The position numbers were made by a program, and so were the translations under genes. Shown here piece after piece: positions 1 to 12,084 of a stretch of DNA of 64,000 bases. Below the pieces are notes generated by a model that did no database searches, was not told the origin of the DNA, and worked only from the letters and a program-made list of their open reading frames with translations. The DNA lies in assembly GCA_944323925.1 (NCBI GenBank), contig CALUUI010000007.1, forward strand, positions 1 through 64,000, given 5' to 3'. The stretch is from Candidatus Gastranaerophilales bacterium. GTDB taxonomy: Bacteria; Cyanobacteriota; Vampirovibrionia; Gastranaerophilales; Gastranaerophilaceae. The number at the start of each line of letters is the position of its first letter. Positions within the stretch are counted from its first letter, which is position 1.

Positions 1-3000
1 CAAAAACAAAATATCTTAAAATCCGAAGCTGACAGACTTAAAGAGTTCAAAAAATTAATCTTACTGGATAATCCAAACACTAAGCCTGACGTTCTGGAAA
101 CAAAAGCAAGAACCATGCTTGAATTATCTAATATCACTAAAGAAGCTCAAGAAACAAGAAGAAAAACACCAGACTTTTCGCCCGAAAATATAGAAGAACT
201 AAATTCAATAAATAAACCTACCGAAGATTCAAGTATTAACCCACAAATTTCCGAAAATAGTTCTCAATCAGTTATAACAATACCTGAAATAAAAAATAAA
301 GACGATTTAATGAATTTTATTCACGATAGTTCAATGATCTTAGGTCCTAACTTGAGAGTTGATAAGGCTCAAATTTCAGAATTACTAAAAAATTATACCC
401 AAGAAGACATTAATAGCTTGGTTAGCATAATTCATTATCTAAAAACAATTTCTGGAGATAATAAAGAATTTAATATTAACGTTAGCACAACAATACCTTC
501 TATTCTTGAAAGTAAAAATATTTATCAAAATACTAATCTTCAATTCTTTGAAAAAATTATTAATGAAAAAAGCGATACAAATAATATTATAGATACTAAA
601 ATATACAATAGATTGAATGTCGCCATTAAATATGAAAAAGAAATTAAAAATTTTTTAGAATTAAGGGATAAAATAGATAACCCTATACTTAATATTGATA
701 ATGTTTTATTTTTTGCAGGAAAATTTAACAATACATCCCCTGAATTTTTTGAAGCATTTGTTAAAATTCTTAACGCAAAAGATGAAAATGGGAATTTCAT
801 TATTAATAAAAATAACTTTATTAAATCTTCAGAAAGTTATATCCTACTAAATGATAATCCTCAATATATTACACCGGAAATAATTAATTTTATGTCAAAA
901 GATTTTGTCATTGCTAATAGCTATGACAAAACCCTGGGGCACGGATATGCCATAATTGAAAACTTAATAAAACAAAATAAAAATCTATCTCCGGAAGAAT
1001 TACTTAAAAAAGCTAACGAAATCGCCGCTGATCCAAGAATTCACGACGAAGACTTGATTGAAATTGCAAATAATAACAGTAATACAAAAATTAATGACTT
1101 ACTTTTTGATATCCAAAGCTCAAAGGATAATATAAACGATAAAAATATTAGCAGATTAATATCTCAAGTTCTTACCAATCTTAAAAATGAAAATAATCCT
1201 AACGATATAATTAATAAACTTACTCAAATTCAAAGAATAATTGACGTATATAATACGACAAAAGGAAATTATACATACATTGGAACCAGCTTTGACAACA
1301 GCTATAATTTTGAGCTGATTAAATTCTTAGAAAAAAATAATCCTGAACTGGCAAAGAAAATAACGAAAACGCCGAATCTGATACAAAAATTATTCAACGC
1401 CACTGAATATAATGACTTAATTGCAGATTTTCATAATGAGAGTAAAATCAACAGAATAAGGGAATATGTTAAAGACTTTCCTGATAGTAAGCTGAGCGAA
1501 TATTTTTACAATGAGTACTATTTAAAAAATACTAATATTCCTGATGATATAAAACTACAACTAGAAGTAATAAATGAAAAATTTGGAGTAAAAATATTTC
1601 TTCCTGTCAACTGTAATAATGCAAAACCAGCTCTTGACTACACTATTAAAGAACTATCTGAATGGGAAAAAGTTGGCGGTAACGATTTTAAGCAGCCACC
1701 TACACTTGATTTTAACATCGCTAAATCAGATTACTATGATGAACAAAGGGCTTATGGTCAAGGTACTGCTGCAGGATTTTCTGAACAGGCAAGTGGTGCT
1801 ATTTCGCTTCAGGGAATTCGTGTTGAAAGGGTACAATATACGCTAAGACATGAAGTAATGCACTCTAACGACAAGGGCAACCTATTATCACAAAGCGAAC
1901 TGGATAAAATTTTTGCGTATAAAACAAACGATAAAGGTGAATCCGTAATTGATTTTCCAAATTGTACATACAGAGATGAATTTCTTAGAGCAGGAGTTTC
2001 TCCAGAACATATTAAATATGCTTACAATAACACGAAAGAATTTATTGCAGTCGCATCTGAAGGTGATATGAGCAGGTACTCACCGGAATTTAAAGAACTT
2101 CTTGTTAAAATGGGTATGCCAAGATGGGCTCTTGATATGGAATGCTTTAACCCAAGAATTTTACAACAAGCTGATTATGTTAAAAGTATAGAACATAATA
2201 AGCCTAATATTAACATTGTTGAAGAATTTTACCACGATAAACATTTAAATAATTCTAACCCCGTTAACAAAATCAATGAACATATAAATGAACTGAATGA
2301 ACTATTAAAAAATGCCAATTTAGATGTAAATAAATATTTTGATAAAGAATTATTCCTAGTAAAACTTGAAGATACCACAGATAAATTTAATGAGATTTTA
2401 GAAGATAACTTCAAAATCCTAATTAAAAATATTAAGAAGCTGGATAATCCTCAAGCAAAAGAAGCCGAAATTAAACTTGCTATATCAATTTTAACAAACT
2501 CTAATGAATACCAAAAGTTAAAGGATTGTGCAACCAGACTCGGGGAACAAACACTTGCAAGTTCTAAAAAAAATTCACAACTTCTTGCAAATCTTTTTGA
2601 ATCTAACGACGAACCACTATCCGCAGGCAGAAACGGAGCTTGGATAATGAACGGTAGCCCATATGGAAATATGAGCGGACGAGGAAAATCAATTGACTCT
2701 ATAGAAAGTAAACTTGTTAAAGAAGTACTTGACCTTGGGATAAAAGACCTAAAAGATGAAACTCTTATTCCATTTGTAAGGGATGCATACGGTTTTAGAG
2801 TTATTCCGACAGAAACTCAAAGAACAGCTATTAATGTTAAAGAGTTAGCACAAAATGCCGCTCAAGTACATAAAGATGAATTTGGTAGTAATACCAAATA
2901 TTCACTTGAAACTGCTCTTAAAGATTTCTACGAAAACGGATTTAATGGTGATATATGGAAACAATTATCAGAAGCACAAAAACTTGCAGTTAGGGATATT

Positions 3001-3663
3001 GCAATTGAAAACAGAAGTAATGCTTTTGTTAATAAGCTAATTGAATTAATAAATAACGGGGATGTCGAATTACTAAAAATAAGTAATTATTCGACATCAT
3101 TAGACGGAAAACTTCCATACTTTACGGCAAATCAACTCTACCAAATCCACGATGCTGTTAAAATAAAAACCGGCAAAAACCTTGTTATACAAAGCTATGA
3201 CGGAGATTTTATAAAAAAAGGTTCGACAAGAGACAGTGGCTACACAGCAGGGCAAATGAACTTGAAAATTAAAGGAAGTAACGAACTTATTGAAGGTCAA
3301 TTCAGAGATACAGAAATAGACATATTTGCGGAATTAGAACATATTCCGTATGATATTAGCGAAAACAAACTAACTGTAAGAGGTGAAAAATATAATGAGC
3401 TAAGAAATGTCTTATCAAATCTTAACTCGGACGGCGCTAAGCTCTATGAAAAATACAGAAGCGATGTTTACACTTATTACAGGCTAAAAGCTCTTGGCGT
3501 AAAAAATTGTCAAAAACCTGATATTGCAAAAATGTTTCTACACGAACAACTGCTCGGTAAAAAACTTTTTAAAGACGGAGTAACCTTCAGTTCGCCACAA
3601 GAAAAAATAAGACAAATACAATTACTCTCAGAAGATGGTTTAAGGATATTACACGAGTCTTGA
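1..3663 (+). CDS. Large putative zinc metallopeptidase (5' end outside window)
   Basis: The reading frame is open from base 1, so the ATG at 115 is not necessarily the start and the N-terminus is missing. At least 1,220 residues are encoded. The codons at 1849-1863 give HEVMH, an HExxH zinc-peptidase motif. About 60 residues later (E codon 2038-2040) comes KEFIAVASEGD, which fits the third glutamate ligand of gluzincin-type enzymes such as the lethal-factor/ATLF-like group. The rest is hydrophilic, helical and Asn/Lys-rich, with no membrane segment in the visible part. I do not recognise a family over the full length. Protease activity is inferred from the motif alone. A toxin-like or surface-associated role is possible but unproven. 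The next gene follows after 43 bases. Confidence 0.6.
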   Translation, partial: QKQNILKSEADRLKEFKKLILLDNPNTKPDVLETKARTMLELSNITKEAQETRRKTPDFSPENIEELNSINKPTEDSSINPQISENSSQSVITIPEIKNKDDLMNFIHDSSMILGPNLRVDKAQISELLKNYTQEDINSLVSIIHYLKTISGDNKEFNINVSTTIPSILESKNIYQNTNLQFFEKIINEKSDTNNIIDTKIYNRLNVAIKYEKEIKNFLELRDKIDNPILNIDNVLFFAGKFNNTSPEFFEAFVKILNAKDENGNFIINKNNFIKSSESYILLNDNPQYITPEIINFMSKDFVIANSYDKTLGHGYAIIENLIKQNKNLSPEELLKKANEIAADPRIHDEDLIEIANNNSNTKINDLLFDIQSSKDNINDKNISRLISQVLTNLKNENNPNDIINKLTQIQRIIDVYNTTKGNYTYIGTSFDNSYNFELIKFLEKNNPELAKKITKTPNLIQKLFNATEYNDLIADFHNESKINRIREYVKDFPDSKLSEYFYNEYYLKNTNIPDDIKLQLEVINEKFGVKIFLPVNCNNAKPALDYTIKELSEWEKVGGNDFKQPPTLDFNIAKSDYYDEQRAYGQGTAAGFSEQASGAISLQGIRVERVQYTLRHEVMHSNDKGNLLSQSELDKIFAYKTNDKGESVIDFPNCTYRDEFLRAGVSPEHIKYAYNNTKEFIAVASEGDMSRYSPEFKELLVKMGMPRWALDMECFNPRILQQADYVKSIEHNKPNINIVEEFYHDKHLNNSNPVNKINEHINELNELLKNANLDVNKYFDKELFLVKLEDTTDKFNEILEDNFKILIKNIKKLDNPQAKEAEIKLAISILTNSNEYQKLKDCATRLGEQTLASSKKNSQLLANLFESNDEPLSAGRNGAWIMNGSPYGNMSGRGKSIDSIESKLVKEVLDLGIKDLKDETLIPFVRDAYGFRVIPTETQRTAINVKELAQNAAQVHKDEFGSNTKYSLETALKDFYENGFNGDIWKQLSEAQKLAVRDIAIENRSNAFVNKLIELINNGDVELLKISNYSTSLDGKLPYFTANQLYQIHDAVKIKTGKNLVIQSYDGDFIKKGSTRDSGYTAGQMNLKIKGSNELIEGQFRDTEIDIFAELEHIPYDISENKLTVRGEKYNELRNVLSNLNSDGAKLYEKYRSDVYTYYRLKALGVKNCQKPDIAKMFLHEQLLGKKLFKDGVTFSSPQEKIRQIQLLSEDGLRILHES

Positions 3664-3706
3664 TAAAAAATTATGTAGTTGTAAAATAAGCAAAGAGGTA
3701 CATATT

Positions 3707-4123
3707 ATGGAAATAAATAAAATCAACAATATAAAAGAAAATAAAGTAAATTCACAAGGTGTAAAAATGAATACAAAAAAAACTATCACAATTATGGAAA
3801 AAGTAGAAAATGCTCTCGGAAATTTATATAAAAGAGCAGAAAGAGAAGTTCCTGAAAATATGGATTTTGCACCAGTTAAAGAACTTATTGAATCCGATTC
3901 AAGTGAATATTTAATTAAAGTAATTGCCGATCCTGTTAACATAAAGAATTCAAGAAGAATAGTTCTTTCAGCAGGAATTCCAAGCAGCGATTATTCTTTA
4001 AGCATAGCATTAGCAAAAGGAAATAAATCCGAAATCTTAAAAACACTCTCAAGTAAAAACTTCAAAAATGTGGTTTTTGAAAACATAAATTCTTTGAAAG
4101 AAGAACTAAGGTACAAAGATTAA
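3707..4123 (+). CDS. Small hypothetical protein
   Basis: A 138-residue soluble protein that I do not recognise. The start at 3707 has an AGAGGT ribosome binding site about 8 bases upstream. A second in-frame ATG at codon 21 also has a GGTG upstream and could be used. The sequence is charged and mixed helix/strand, with no signal peptide or membrane segment. It follows the large metallopeptidase by 43 bases in the same direction and is closed by the terminator at 4151-4178, so the two probably form one transcript. It might be a partner or chaperone of the large protein, but only position supports that. Confidence 0.6.
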   Translation: MEINKINNIKENKVNSQGVKMNTKKTITIMEKVENALGNLYKRAEREVPENMDFAPVKELIESDSSEYLIKVIADPVNIKNSRRIVLSAGIPSSDYSLSIALAKGNKSEILKTLSSKNFKNVVFENINSLKEELRYKD

Positions 4124-4150
4124 TCTAAAAATTAACAACTGTAACAAATA

Positions 4151-6665
<2,515 letters not shown>

Positions 6666-6695
6666 TAGAACCAAGAAGAAAGAAGGTTAATTCTA

Positions 6696-7352
6696 ATGAA
6701 ACAAGAACTTATATTTCTTGGGCCGCCTGCTTGTGGAAAAGGGACTCAGACAGAAAAACTAGCAAAATATTTAAACTTACCACATATTGATACAGGCTCA
6801 TTACTAAGAGCAGAAATCAAAAAACAAACACCTGAAGGGAAACTAGCTGATAGCTATATATCTAAAGGTCAGCTTGTTCCTGTCGACTTAGTTGGTAAAA
6901 TTATAGGACTAAGAGTTGAGCAAGAAGATTGTAAAAATGGATTTATACTAGATGGATATCCCAGAAGTATAGAACAAGCAGAAATACTTGAAAAAATTAA
7001 TCAAAAAATAAATAAAAATGTTGAAACAGACTTTAGAGCAATCTACTTTGACGTAGATAAAGATGTTCTATTATCAAGAATAGTAAATAGACGCTCTTGC
7101 CCTAAATGCGGTACTATTTATAACGTAAAATATCATCCGCCTAAAGCAGATGGTATTTGCGATGAATGTGGAACTGCGCTTGTTCAAAGAGCAGATGATA
7201 CAGAGGAAATTGCTAAAAAACGTTTTGAAACGTACTTTGAGCAAACAGCGCCTGTAATTGATTTTTACAAATCAAGAAACGTGCTACGCACTCTTGATGC
7301 TCACGGAAGCATAGATGAAGTCTGGGAAAGATTAAAAGAGGCCGTAAAATAA
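6696..7352 (+). CDS. adk: Adenylate kinase
   Basis: Catalyses ATP + AMP to 2 ADP in the cytoplasm. At 218 residues it is the long bacterial form. The P-loop is GPPACGKGT (residues 9-17). The NMP-binding DTGSLLR and LDGYPR segments are present. The LID domain carries four cysteines (C135, C138, C155, C158), a structural zinc site as in many Gram-positive and cyanobacterial enzymes. AGAAGG precedes the start. The stop codon overlaps the map start by one base (TAATG), so the two are translationally coupled. The adk-map pair is usually part of the ribosomal protein operon. Here it follows gyrB instead. Confidence 0.97.
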   Translation: MKQELIFLGPPACGKGTQTEKLAKYLNLPHIDTGSLLRAEIKKQTPEGKLADSYISKGQLVPVDLVGKIIGLRVEQEDCKNGFILDGYPRSIEQAEILEKINQKINKNVETDFRAIYFDVDKDVLLSRIVNRRSCPKCGTIYNVKYHPPKADGICDECGTALVQRADDTEEIAKKRFETYFEQTAPVIDFYKSRNVLRTLDAHGSIDEVWERLKEAVK

Positions 7353-8104
7353 TGATTAATCGAAAATCAAAAGATGAAATAAAAAGAATGCGTCATGCCG
7401 GTCACATCGTTGCACTGGTTCACCAAGAAATGAGAAAAGTAGTCGAACCCGGAATTTCAACAATGGAACTAGATGATATTGCATTCCGAATTATAAAAGA
7501 GAACAAAGCAATCCCTACCTTTAAAGGCTACAGTGGCTTTCCGGCATCAATATGTACTTCAATTAATGAACAAGTTGTACATGGAATCCCATCAAAAGAC
7601 GTTATTTTAAAGGCAGGCGACATAATCGCCATAGATGTCGGTGCAACCTACGGAGGAATGGTTGGTGATAGTGCTTGGTCATATGCTGTCGGAGAAATAT
7701 CCGAGGACAAACAACGTCTGATGAAAACAACAGAAGAAGCACTAATGGCAGGAATTGCTCAAATGAGAAGCGGAAACGTACTGGATGATATATCTGGAGC
7801 GATAGAAGATGTTGCTAATCGTGAAAAATTAGGCATTGTAAGACACTATGGCGGTCACGGAGTAGGACACGTTATGCACGAAGATCCGTTTTTATTTAAC
7901 TATAGAGTAGGTGACTATACGAAAATTAAAACAGGCATGGTCATTGCAATAGAGCCAATGTTAAATTTAGGTTGCGACGATGTTGTTGTTGCAAATGACC
8001 AGTGGACAGTAAGCACAAAAGACGGACAAGCATCAGCTCATTTTGAGCATACCGTACTTTGTACAGAGGATGAACCTATAATGATGACAACATTAATGGA
8101 ATAA
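7352..8104 (+). CDS. map: Methionine aminopeptidase type I
   Basis: Removes the initiator methionine from nascent proteins using two divalent metal ions. All expected residues are visible in the 250-residue sequence: H78 (substrate), and metal ligands D95, D106, H169, E201 and E232. Their spacing closely follows the E. coli enzyme. There is no N-terminal zinc-finger extension. The gene overlaps adk by one base and ends at a strong terminator shared with the convergent glycosyltransferase gene. Confidence 0.97.
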   Translation: MINRKSKDEIKRMRHAGHIVALVHQEMRKVVEPGISTMELDDIAFRIIKENKAIPTFKGYSGFPASICTSINEQVVHGIPSKDVILKAGDIIAIDVGATYGGMVGDSAWSYAVGEISEDKQRLMKTTEEALMAGIAQMRSGNVLDDISGAIEDVANREKLGIVRHYGGHGVGHVMHEDPFLFNYRVGDYTKIKTGMVIAIEPMLNLGCDDVVVANDQWTVSTKDGQASAHFEHTVLCTEDEPIMMTTLME

Positions 8105-8119
8105 TCATTTAGTAATAAT

Positions 8120-8150
8120 AAAATCGGCTGTGAAAATCACAGCCGATTTT
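8120..8150. terminator. Bidirectional terminator between map and the glycosyltransferase gene
   Basis: A 13-bp perfect stem (8120-8132 with 8138-8150) with a 5-base loop. A-tract and T-tract flanks let it serve both converging genes. Confidence 0.9.
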
Positions 8151-8160
8151 ATTATTTATA

Positions 8161-8847
8161 TTATTTAAAATATCTATACTTAAACAAAGTTAAAATTGCA
8201 TCAACTCCATCTATAAAAGATATCTTTTTCCCCTCTTGATAACTTCTTCCATTATAAGAAATAGGTACTTCCTTGAACCGAGCCCCCTTTTTTAACATTT
8301 TTGCAGTAATCTCGGGCTCAAAATCAAATCTTTCAGACTCAATATTAATATCTTTAATAAAATCAGCTCTAAAAGCCTTATAACAAGTTTCCATATCTGT
8401 GAGTTTAGTTTTAAAAAGAATATTCGTCAAAAAAGTTAAAAATTTATTAGCATAAAAATTCAACTTAACAGCAGTATTAGAAACATCAAGATTAAGGAAT
8501 CTGGAGCCGTAAACGACATCTGCTTCTCCATTTAAAATTAAATTTATCAAATTTGGATAATCTTCAGGATTATACTCTAAATCAGCATCCTGTATGATAA
8601 TAATATCACCAGTGGCATCTGCTAAACCTGTTTTTAATGCTGCACCTTTCCCCCTATTCTGAGAATGATATAGTACTTTATGCGGTAAATCAGTATATAG
8701 ATTTCTTGTTCCATCTGTAGAATAATCATCAATTAAAATAATTTCTTTTTCTAAACCACAATAATCAGTTTTTTCTACTCTTTCTAGAATTGGTAACAGC
8801 GTATTTACTTCATTATAAACAGGAATTAAAACAGTAATCTTTTTCAA
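8161..8847 (-). CDS. Glycosyltransferase family 2 (polyprenyl-phosphate sugar transferase type)
   Basis: A 228-residue GT-A enzyme similar to dolichyl/undecaprenyl-phosphate mannosyl- or glucosyltransferases. The N-terminus TVLIPVYNEV, the LIDDYSTDGT nucleotide-sugar site, a QNRGKGAALKTG segment and the metal-binding IQDADLEY motif are all present. There are no C-terminal membrane helices, unlike the long GtrB/DPM1 forms, so it is probably a soluble or peripheral enzyme loading a sugar onto a lipid carrier. The start is TTG, with GGGGGA 8 bases upstream. An overlapping ATG is out of frame. The gene is monocistronic between a shared terminator and the divergent signalling operon. Confidence 0.85.
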   Translation of the reverse strand: MKKITVLIPVYNEVNTLLPILERVEKTDYCGLEKEIILIDDYSTDGTRNLYTDLPHKVLYHSQNRGKGAALKTGLADATGDIIIIQDADLEYNPEDYPNLINLILNGEADVVYGSRFLNLDVSNTAVKLNFYANKFLTFLTNILFKTKLTDMETCYKAFRADFIKDINIESERFDFEPEITAKMLKKGARFKEVPISYNGRSYQEGKKISFIDGVDAILTLFKYRYFK

Positions 8848-8898
8848 ATCTCATGTCCCCCACTTTATAAAAATTATAACATGAACAGATTGAAATAC

Positions 8899-8927
8899 TT
8901 GCTAGTAAATAGAAAATAGTATATACT
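8899..8927 (+). promoter_or_regulatory. Probable promoter of the HD-GYP operon
   Basis: TTGCTA (8899-8904), a 17-base spacer and TATACT (8922-8927). It would give a very short leader before the ATG at 8940. Confidence 0.45.
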
Positions 8928-8939
8928 TTTAATATATGG

Positions 8940-10619
8940 ATGGGTAGCGAGATGGGAATAGAAGATTTCATAATAACATCGCTTAAAAATATATCAGAAA
9001 AAAAATATGCAGAAAGTGAATGGTTAATAAAAGAGCATCTTTCAATATATAAAAATGACTGTTCAATATGCCTATCATTATTAGCATTGCTAGAATATAT
9101 GCGTGGAAATTTTAGTATTGCTTTACAAAATTTAGATGATGCTAAATTTTTGTCCGACCACTCGGAAAATACTATCGATACTATACTAAATGAAATAATA
9201 ACAGGCTTTATTAATTATGCAGAAAAAAACAATTCACTATATACAATTAATTATAATAAAGCCAAAAAACTTGCACAAATAAAAAAACACAATACATTTT
9301 TTGACAAAATAACAGCAATGTTATCCAATTTTCCAGGAGGAAGTAACTATACAGTATCTGCACAAAAAGATCCATTAGTAGCTCTTGTAAAAATTGGTCA
9401 AGCAGTTGGAGCAGAAAAAAATATAAAAAAACTAATTGAAACAATAGCAGAAGAAACCAAATTTGCGATGAAAGCAGATAGATGTACAGTGTTTTTATAT
9501 GATAAAACCACAAATGAAATCTATTCTATTGTTGCTCTGGGTTTAGGTAGTGAAGAATTAAGACTCCCCGCAGGGAAAGGATTAGTCGGACATTCCATAA
9601 AGACAGGTGAAACAATAAACATTAAAGAAGCCTACGACGATCCAAGATTTAACAGAGATGTAGACCTTTCAACCGGCTATAGGACAAAAACTATCCTTTG
9701 CATGCCAATAAAAAATATTAAAAATGAAATAATTGGTGCATTTCAAGTATTAAACAAAAATGACGGGTATTTTACGCGAGAAGATGAAGATTTGTTAATG
9801 GCAATAGCATCAAGCGCTGGAATTTCATTAGAAAATGCCCAATTATTTGAAAAACAAACTAAAATGATAGAAGAACAAAAAATCATTTTAGACAGTTTTA
9901 TAGATGCACTATCAACATCAATTGATGCCCGAGATAAAATAACCTCAGGACACTCAACAAGAGTAAGGATGTACTCAACACTAATAGCAAAAGAATTTAA
10001 TATGTCCGAATCCGAAATATCAATTTTGGAGAAAGCAGCAGCCCTTCATGATATAGGTAAAATAGGAATAAAGGATTCTGTATTACAAAAAGAAGGGAAG
10101 TTAACACCGGAAGAATATCAACATATTCAGGAACACGTTGAAATAACGCATCATATTTTAGAAAAAGTACACATGTCTAATGATTTTGTACAAATAACAG
10201 ATATAGCCTGCTCTCACCACGAAAAATATGACGGAAGCGGATACTACAGACATCTAAAAGGTGACGAAATACCTTTTGGCGGAAGAATACTTGCAGTTTC
10301 TGATGTATTTGATGCAATCACATCAAAAAGACACTACAGAGATAAAATGCCTATTGTCAAAGTAATAGAAATAATAAAAAATGGAGCGGGTGCGCATTTT
10401 GATCCTAATGTTGTGCAAAAATTTTTACATATTCCTCTTAACAAAATCGTTGATGTTTTTCTAACGGAAAACCATTTAACACTAGAAATGAATGATAATG
10501 AAATATTATCAAAATATAACTTCACCGATTTGTATAAAGGAATTACATGCGGGAAGTTAAAAAAACTTATTACCGCATTCAACAAATACTATGTTGGAGC
10601 GGACAATGAAGAAGATTAA
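8940..10619 (+). CDS. GAF and HD-GYP domain protein (putative cyclic di-GMP phosphodiesterase)
   Basis: A 559-residue signalling protein. Residues 1-130 are helical and TPR-like. A GAF sensor domain lies at about 150-305, and the HD-GYP domain spans about 315-500. The HD pair is H370-D371 in ALHDIGK. The signature HHExxDGxGYP is present as HHEKYDGSGYY, so the final proline of GYP is tyrosine (436). The remaining metal-site motifs, including DVFDAITSKRHYR, are intact, so hydrolysis of c-di-GMP or a related dinucleotide is likely. No Shine-Dalgarno is obvious before the ATG at 8940. A second ATG at 8952 is an alternative start. The gene overlaps the next by 14 bases, placing it first in a five-gene signalling operon. 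Confidence 0.88.
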   Translation: MGSEMGIEDFIITSLKNISEKKYAESEWLIKEHLSIYKNDCSICLSLLALLEYMRGNFSIALQNLDDAKFLSDHSENTIDTILNEIITGFINYAEKNNSLYTINYNKAKKLAQIKKHNTFFDKITAMLSNFPGGSNYTVSAQKDPLVALVKIGQAVGAEKNIKKLIETIAEETKFAMKADRCTVFLYDKTTNEIYSIVALGLGSEELRLPAGKGLVGHSIKTGETINIKEAYDDPRFNRDVDLSTGYRTKTILCMPIKNIKNEIIGAFQVLNKNDGYFTREDEDLLMAIASSAGISLENAQLFEKQTKMIEEQKIILDSFIDALSTSIDARDKITSGHSTRVRMYSTLIAKEFNMSESEISILEKAAALHDIGKIGIKDSVLQKEGKLTPEEYQHIQEHVEITHHILEKVHMSNDFVQITDIACSHHEKYDGSGYYRHLKGDEIPFGGRILAVSDVFDAITSKRHYRDKMPIVKVIEIIKNGAGAHFDPNVVQKFLHIPLNKIVDVFLTENHLTLEMNDNEILSKYNFTDLYKGITCGKLKKLITAFNKYYVGADNEED

Positions 10620-12084
10620 ACAATTTTTGTTAGTACCTCTATTAATATTATCAACACAAATTGCTTTCTCTAATGAAATAATCCAAGGTTATGGTATTGA
10701 CTATAGTCTTAGAGATGCCTATAGCCTAGCTCAAAGTAAGTTTGCACTTACAAATATCAAAGCAGCGCACGACGAATTTGCAGTATTAGTTAACACCGGA
10801 AGCAATAAAGACTTTGCTTTATTAGAGATGGCTTCAAAACTTGCTGAATATGGTTTTTTTGATCTATCCGATAAAATTTTCTCAAATTTAGATGATTATG
10901 ACATAACTAAACACTATATAAAAGAAATAAAACAGTTTTACTACCCTGCAAAAAGAATTCAAACTGACGATTTGCTATTTCTTGCAGAAGGATACTCAAA
11001 TATAATGTACAATAATTATGCGCAAGAAGCAGTACTTGAAATAGTAAATAATACAGAACTTATTAAAAGTAGAAATGATTATACATTTTACATCCTTGCA
11101 TTGGGTTACTATGAAATAAAAGATAATGATCAAGCTGATAATTACATATCAATAGCAATGAAACTAAATCCCGATAATGTAAACTATAAAATCCTAAAAA
11201 CTAAAATTCTTTTAGAAAAAAATGAAAAGAAAAAAGCATTAAAACTATTTACAGAAATAGAAAAAAGTGACTTTCAACTTGATGAATTCAAGAAAAAAAT
11301 ATCTGCTTTAAAAGAATATATAGCTTACAAAGCAGAAAAAGATGATGAGATAAAAGATTATCATTTAGGTAAATATTATTATTTAGAAGGGAAAACAGAA
11401 TTTGCACAAAAAGTACTATTAAATGCACTATCAAACAATAAAAAAGTTAATCAAGACATCTATGGTTTACTAGGATTAACATATATCTCGACCTCAGAAA
11501 GTCAAGCAAAAGAAAATGCAAAAAAAAGTTTAAAAATAGGAGATAATTTTAATGCACTCTATACATTAGGAATAATAGAAAAGAATCAAGAGCACTACAA
11601 ATTAGCATTAAAACTATTAAATAAAGCCTCTAAGCATGAAAAAGAAACATATTATGCCCAAAGGAATATAGCAGAAATTTACAAAGAAACAAACAAGGAA
11701 AAGAAGTCAATCAAATTATGGCAAAAACTATTAAAGAAATCACCTGCTATATATGAAGGCTACTATTACCTATCAGATGAAAGCGGAAACGCAAATGAAG
11801 AAGAATTACTAAAAAAAAGCCTAAGCTACAATGTTTTATATACTCCTGCTTACTATAAACTGGCTGAAATATACATAAATCGTGAAAATTTTGAACTAGC
11901 TAAAAGCTATTTAAACAATACACACTATATTGACGAAAATGATTTTAGATATTATTATTATCTAAGTCAAATAGAATTACAAAAAGGGAATAAGGAAAGT
12001 TCAGAGAAGTATCTAAAAGAGTGTCAACAATTAGAACCGAATTATAAACAGATTCTGAATAAGGAACAGGGATTTGAAAAGTAA
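10606..12084 (+). CDS. Secreted TPR-repeat protein
   Basis: A 492-residue protein with an N-terminal signal peptide (MKKIKQFLL, a hydrophobic core, then STQIAFS and probable cleavage before NEI). The rest is a string of degenerate tetratricopeptide repeats, with A-x2-Y-x2-G-type helices visible from about residue 150 to the end. I use the ATG at 10606 because GGAG lies just upstream. An ATG five codons earlier would blunt the signal peptide. It overlaps the HD-GYP gene by 14 bases and the response regulator by 11, so all three are translationally coupled. It is probably a periplasmic scaffold linked to the signalling proteins. The ligand is unknown. Confidence 0.75.
   Translation: MKKIKQFLLVPLLILSTQIAFSNEIIQGYGIDYSLRDAYSLAQSKFALTNIKAAHDEFAVLVNTGSNKDFALLEMASKLAEYGFFDLSDKIFSNLDDYDITKHYIKEIKQFYYPAKRIQTDDLLFLAEGYSNIMYNNYAQEAVLEIVNNTELIKSRNDYTFYILALGYYEIKDNDQADNYISIAMKLNPDNVNYKILKTKILLEKNEKKKALKLFTEIEKSDFQLDEFKKKISALKEYIAYKAEKDDEIKDYHLGKYYYLEGKTEFAQKVLLNALSNNKKVNQDIYGLLGLTYISTSESQAKENAKKSLKIGDNFNALYTLGIIEKNQEHYKLALKLLNKASKHEKETYYAQRNIAEIYKETNKEKKSIKLWQKLLKKSPAIYEGYYYLSDESGNANEEELLKKSLSYNVLYTPAYYKLAEIYINRENFELAKSYLNNTHYIDENDFRYYYYLSQIELQKGNKESSEKYLKECQQLEPNYKQILNKEQGFEK

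Noticed and set aside
4132-4148. A further HLR1-like box before gyrB (TTAACAAC and GTAACAAA)
   Set aside because: The spacing is one base short of the 10-base period and both halves have mismatches; chance is likely in such AT-rich DNA.
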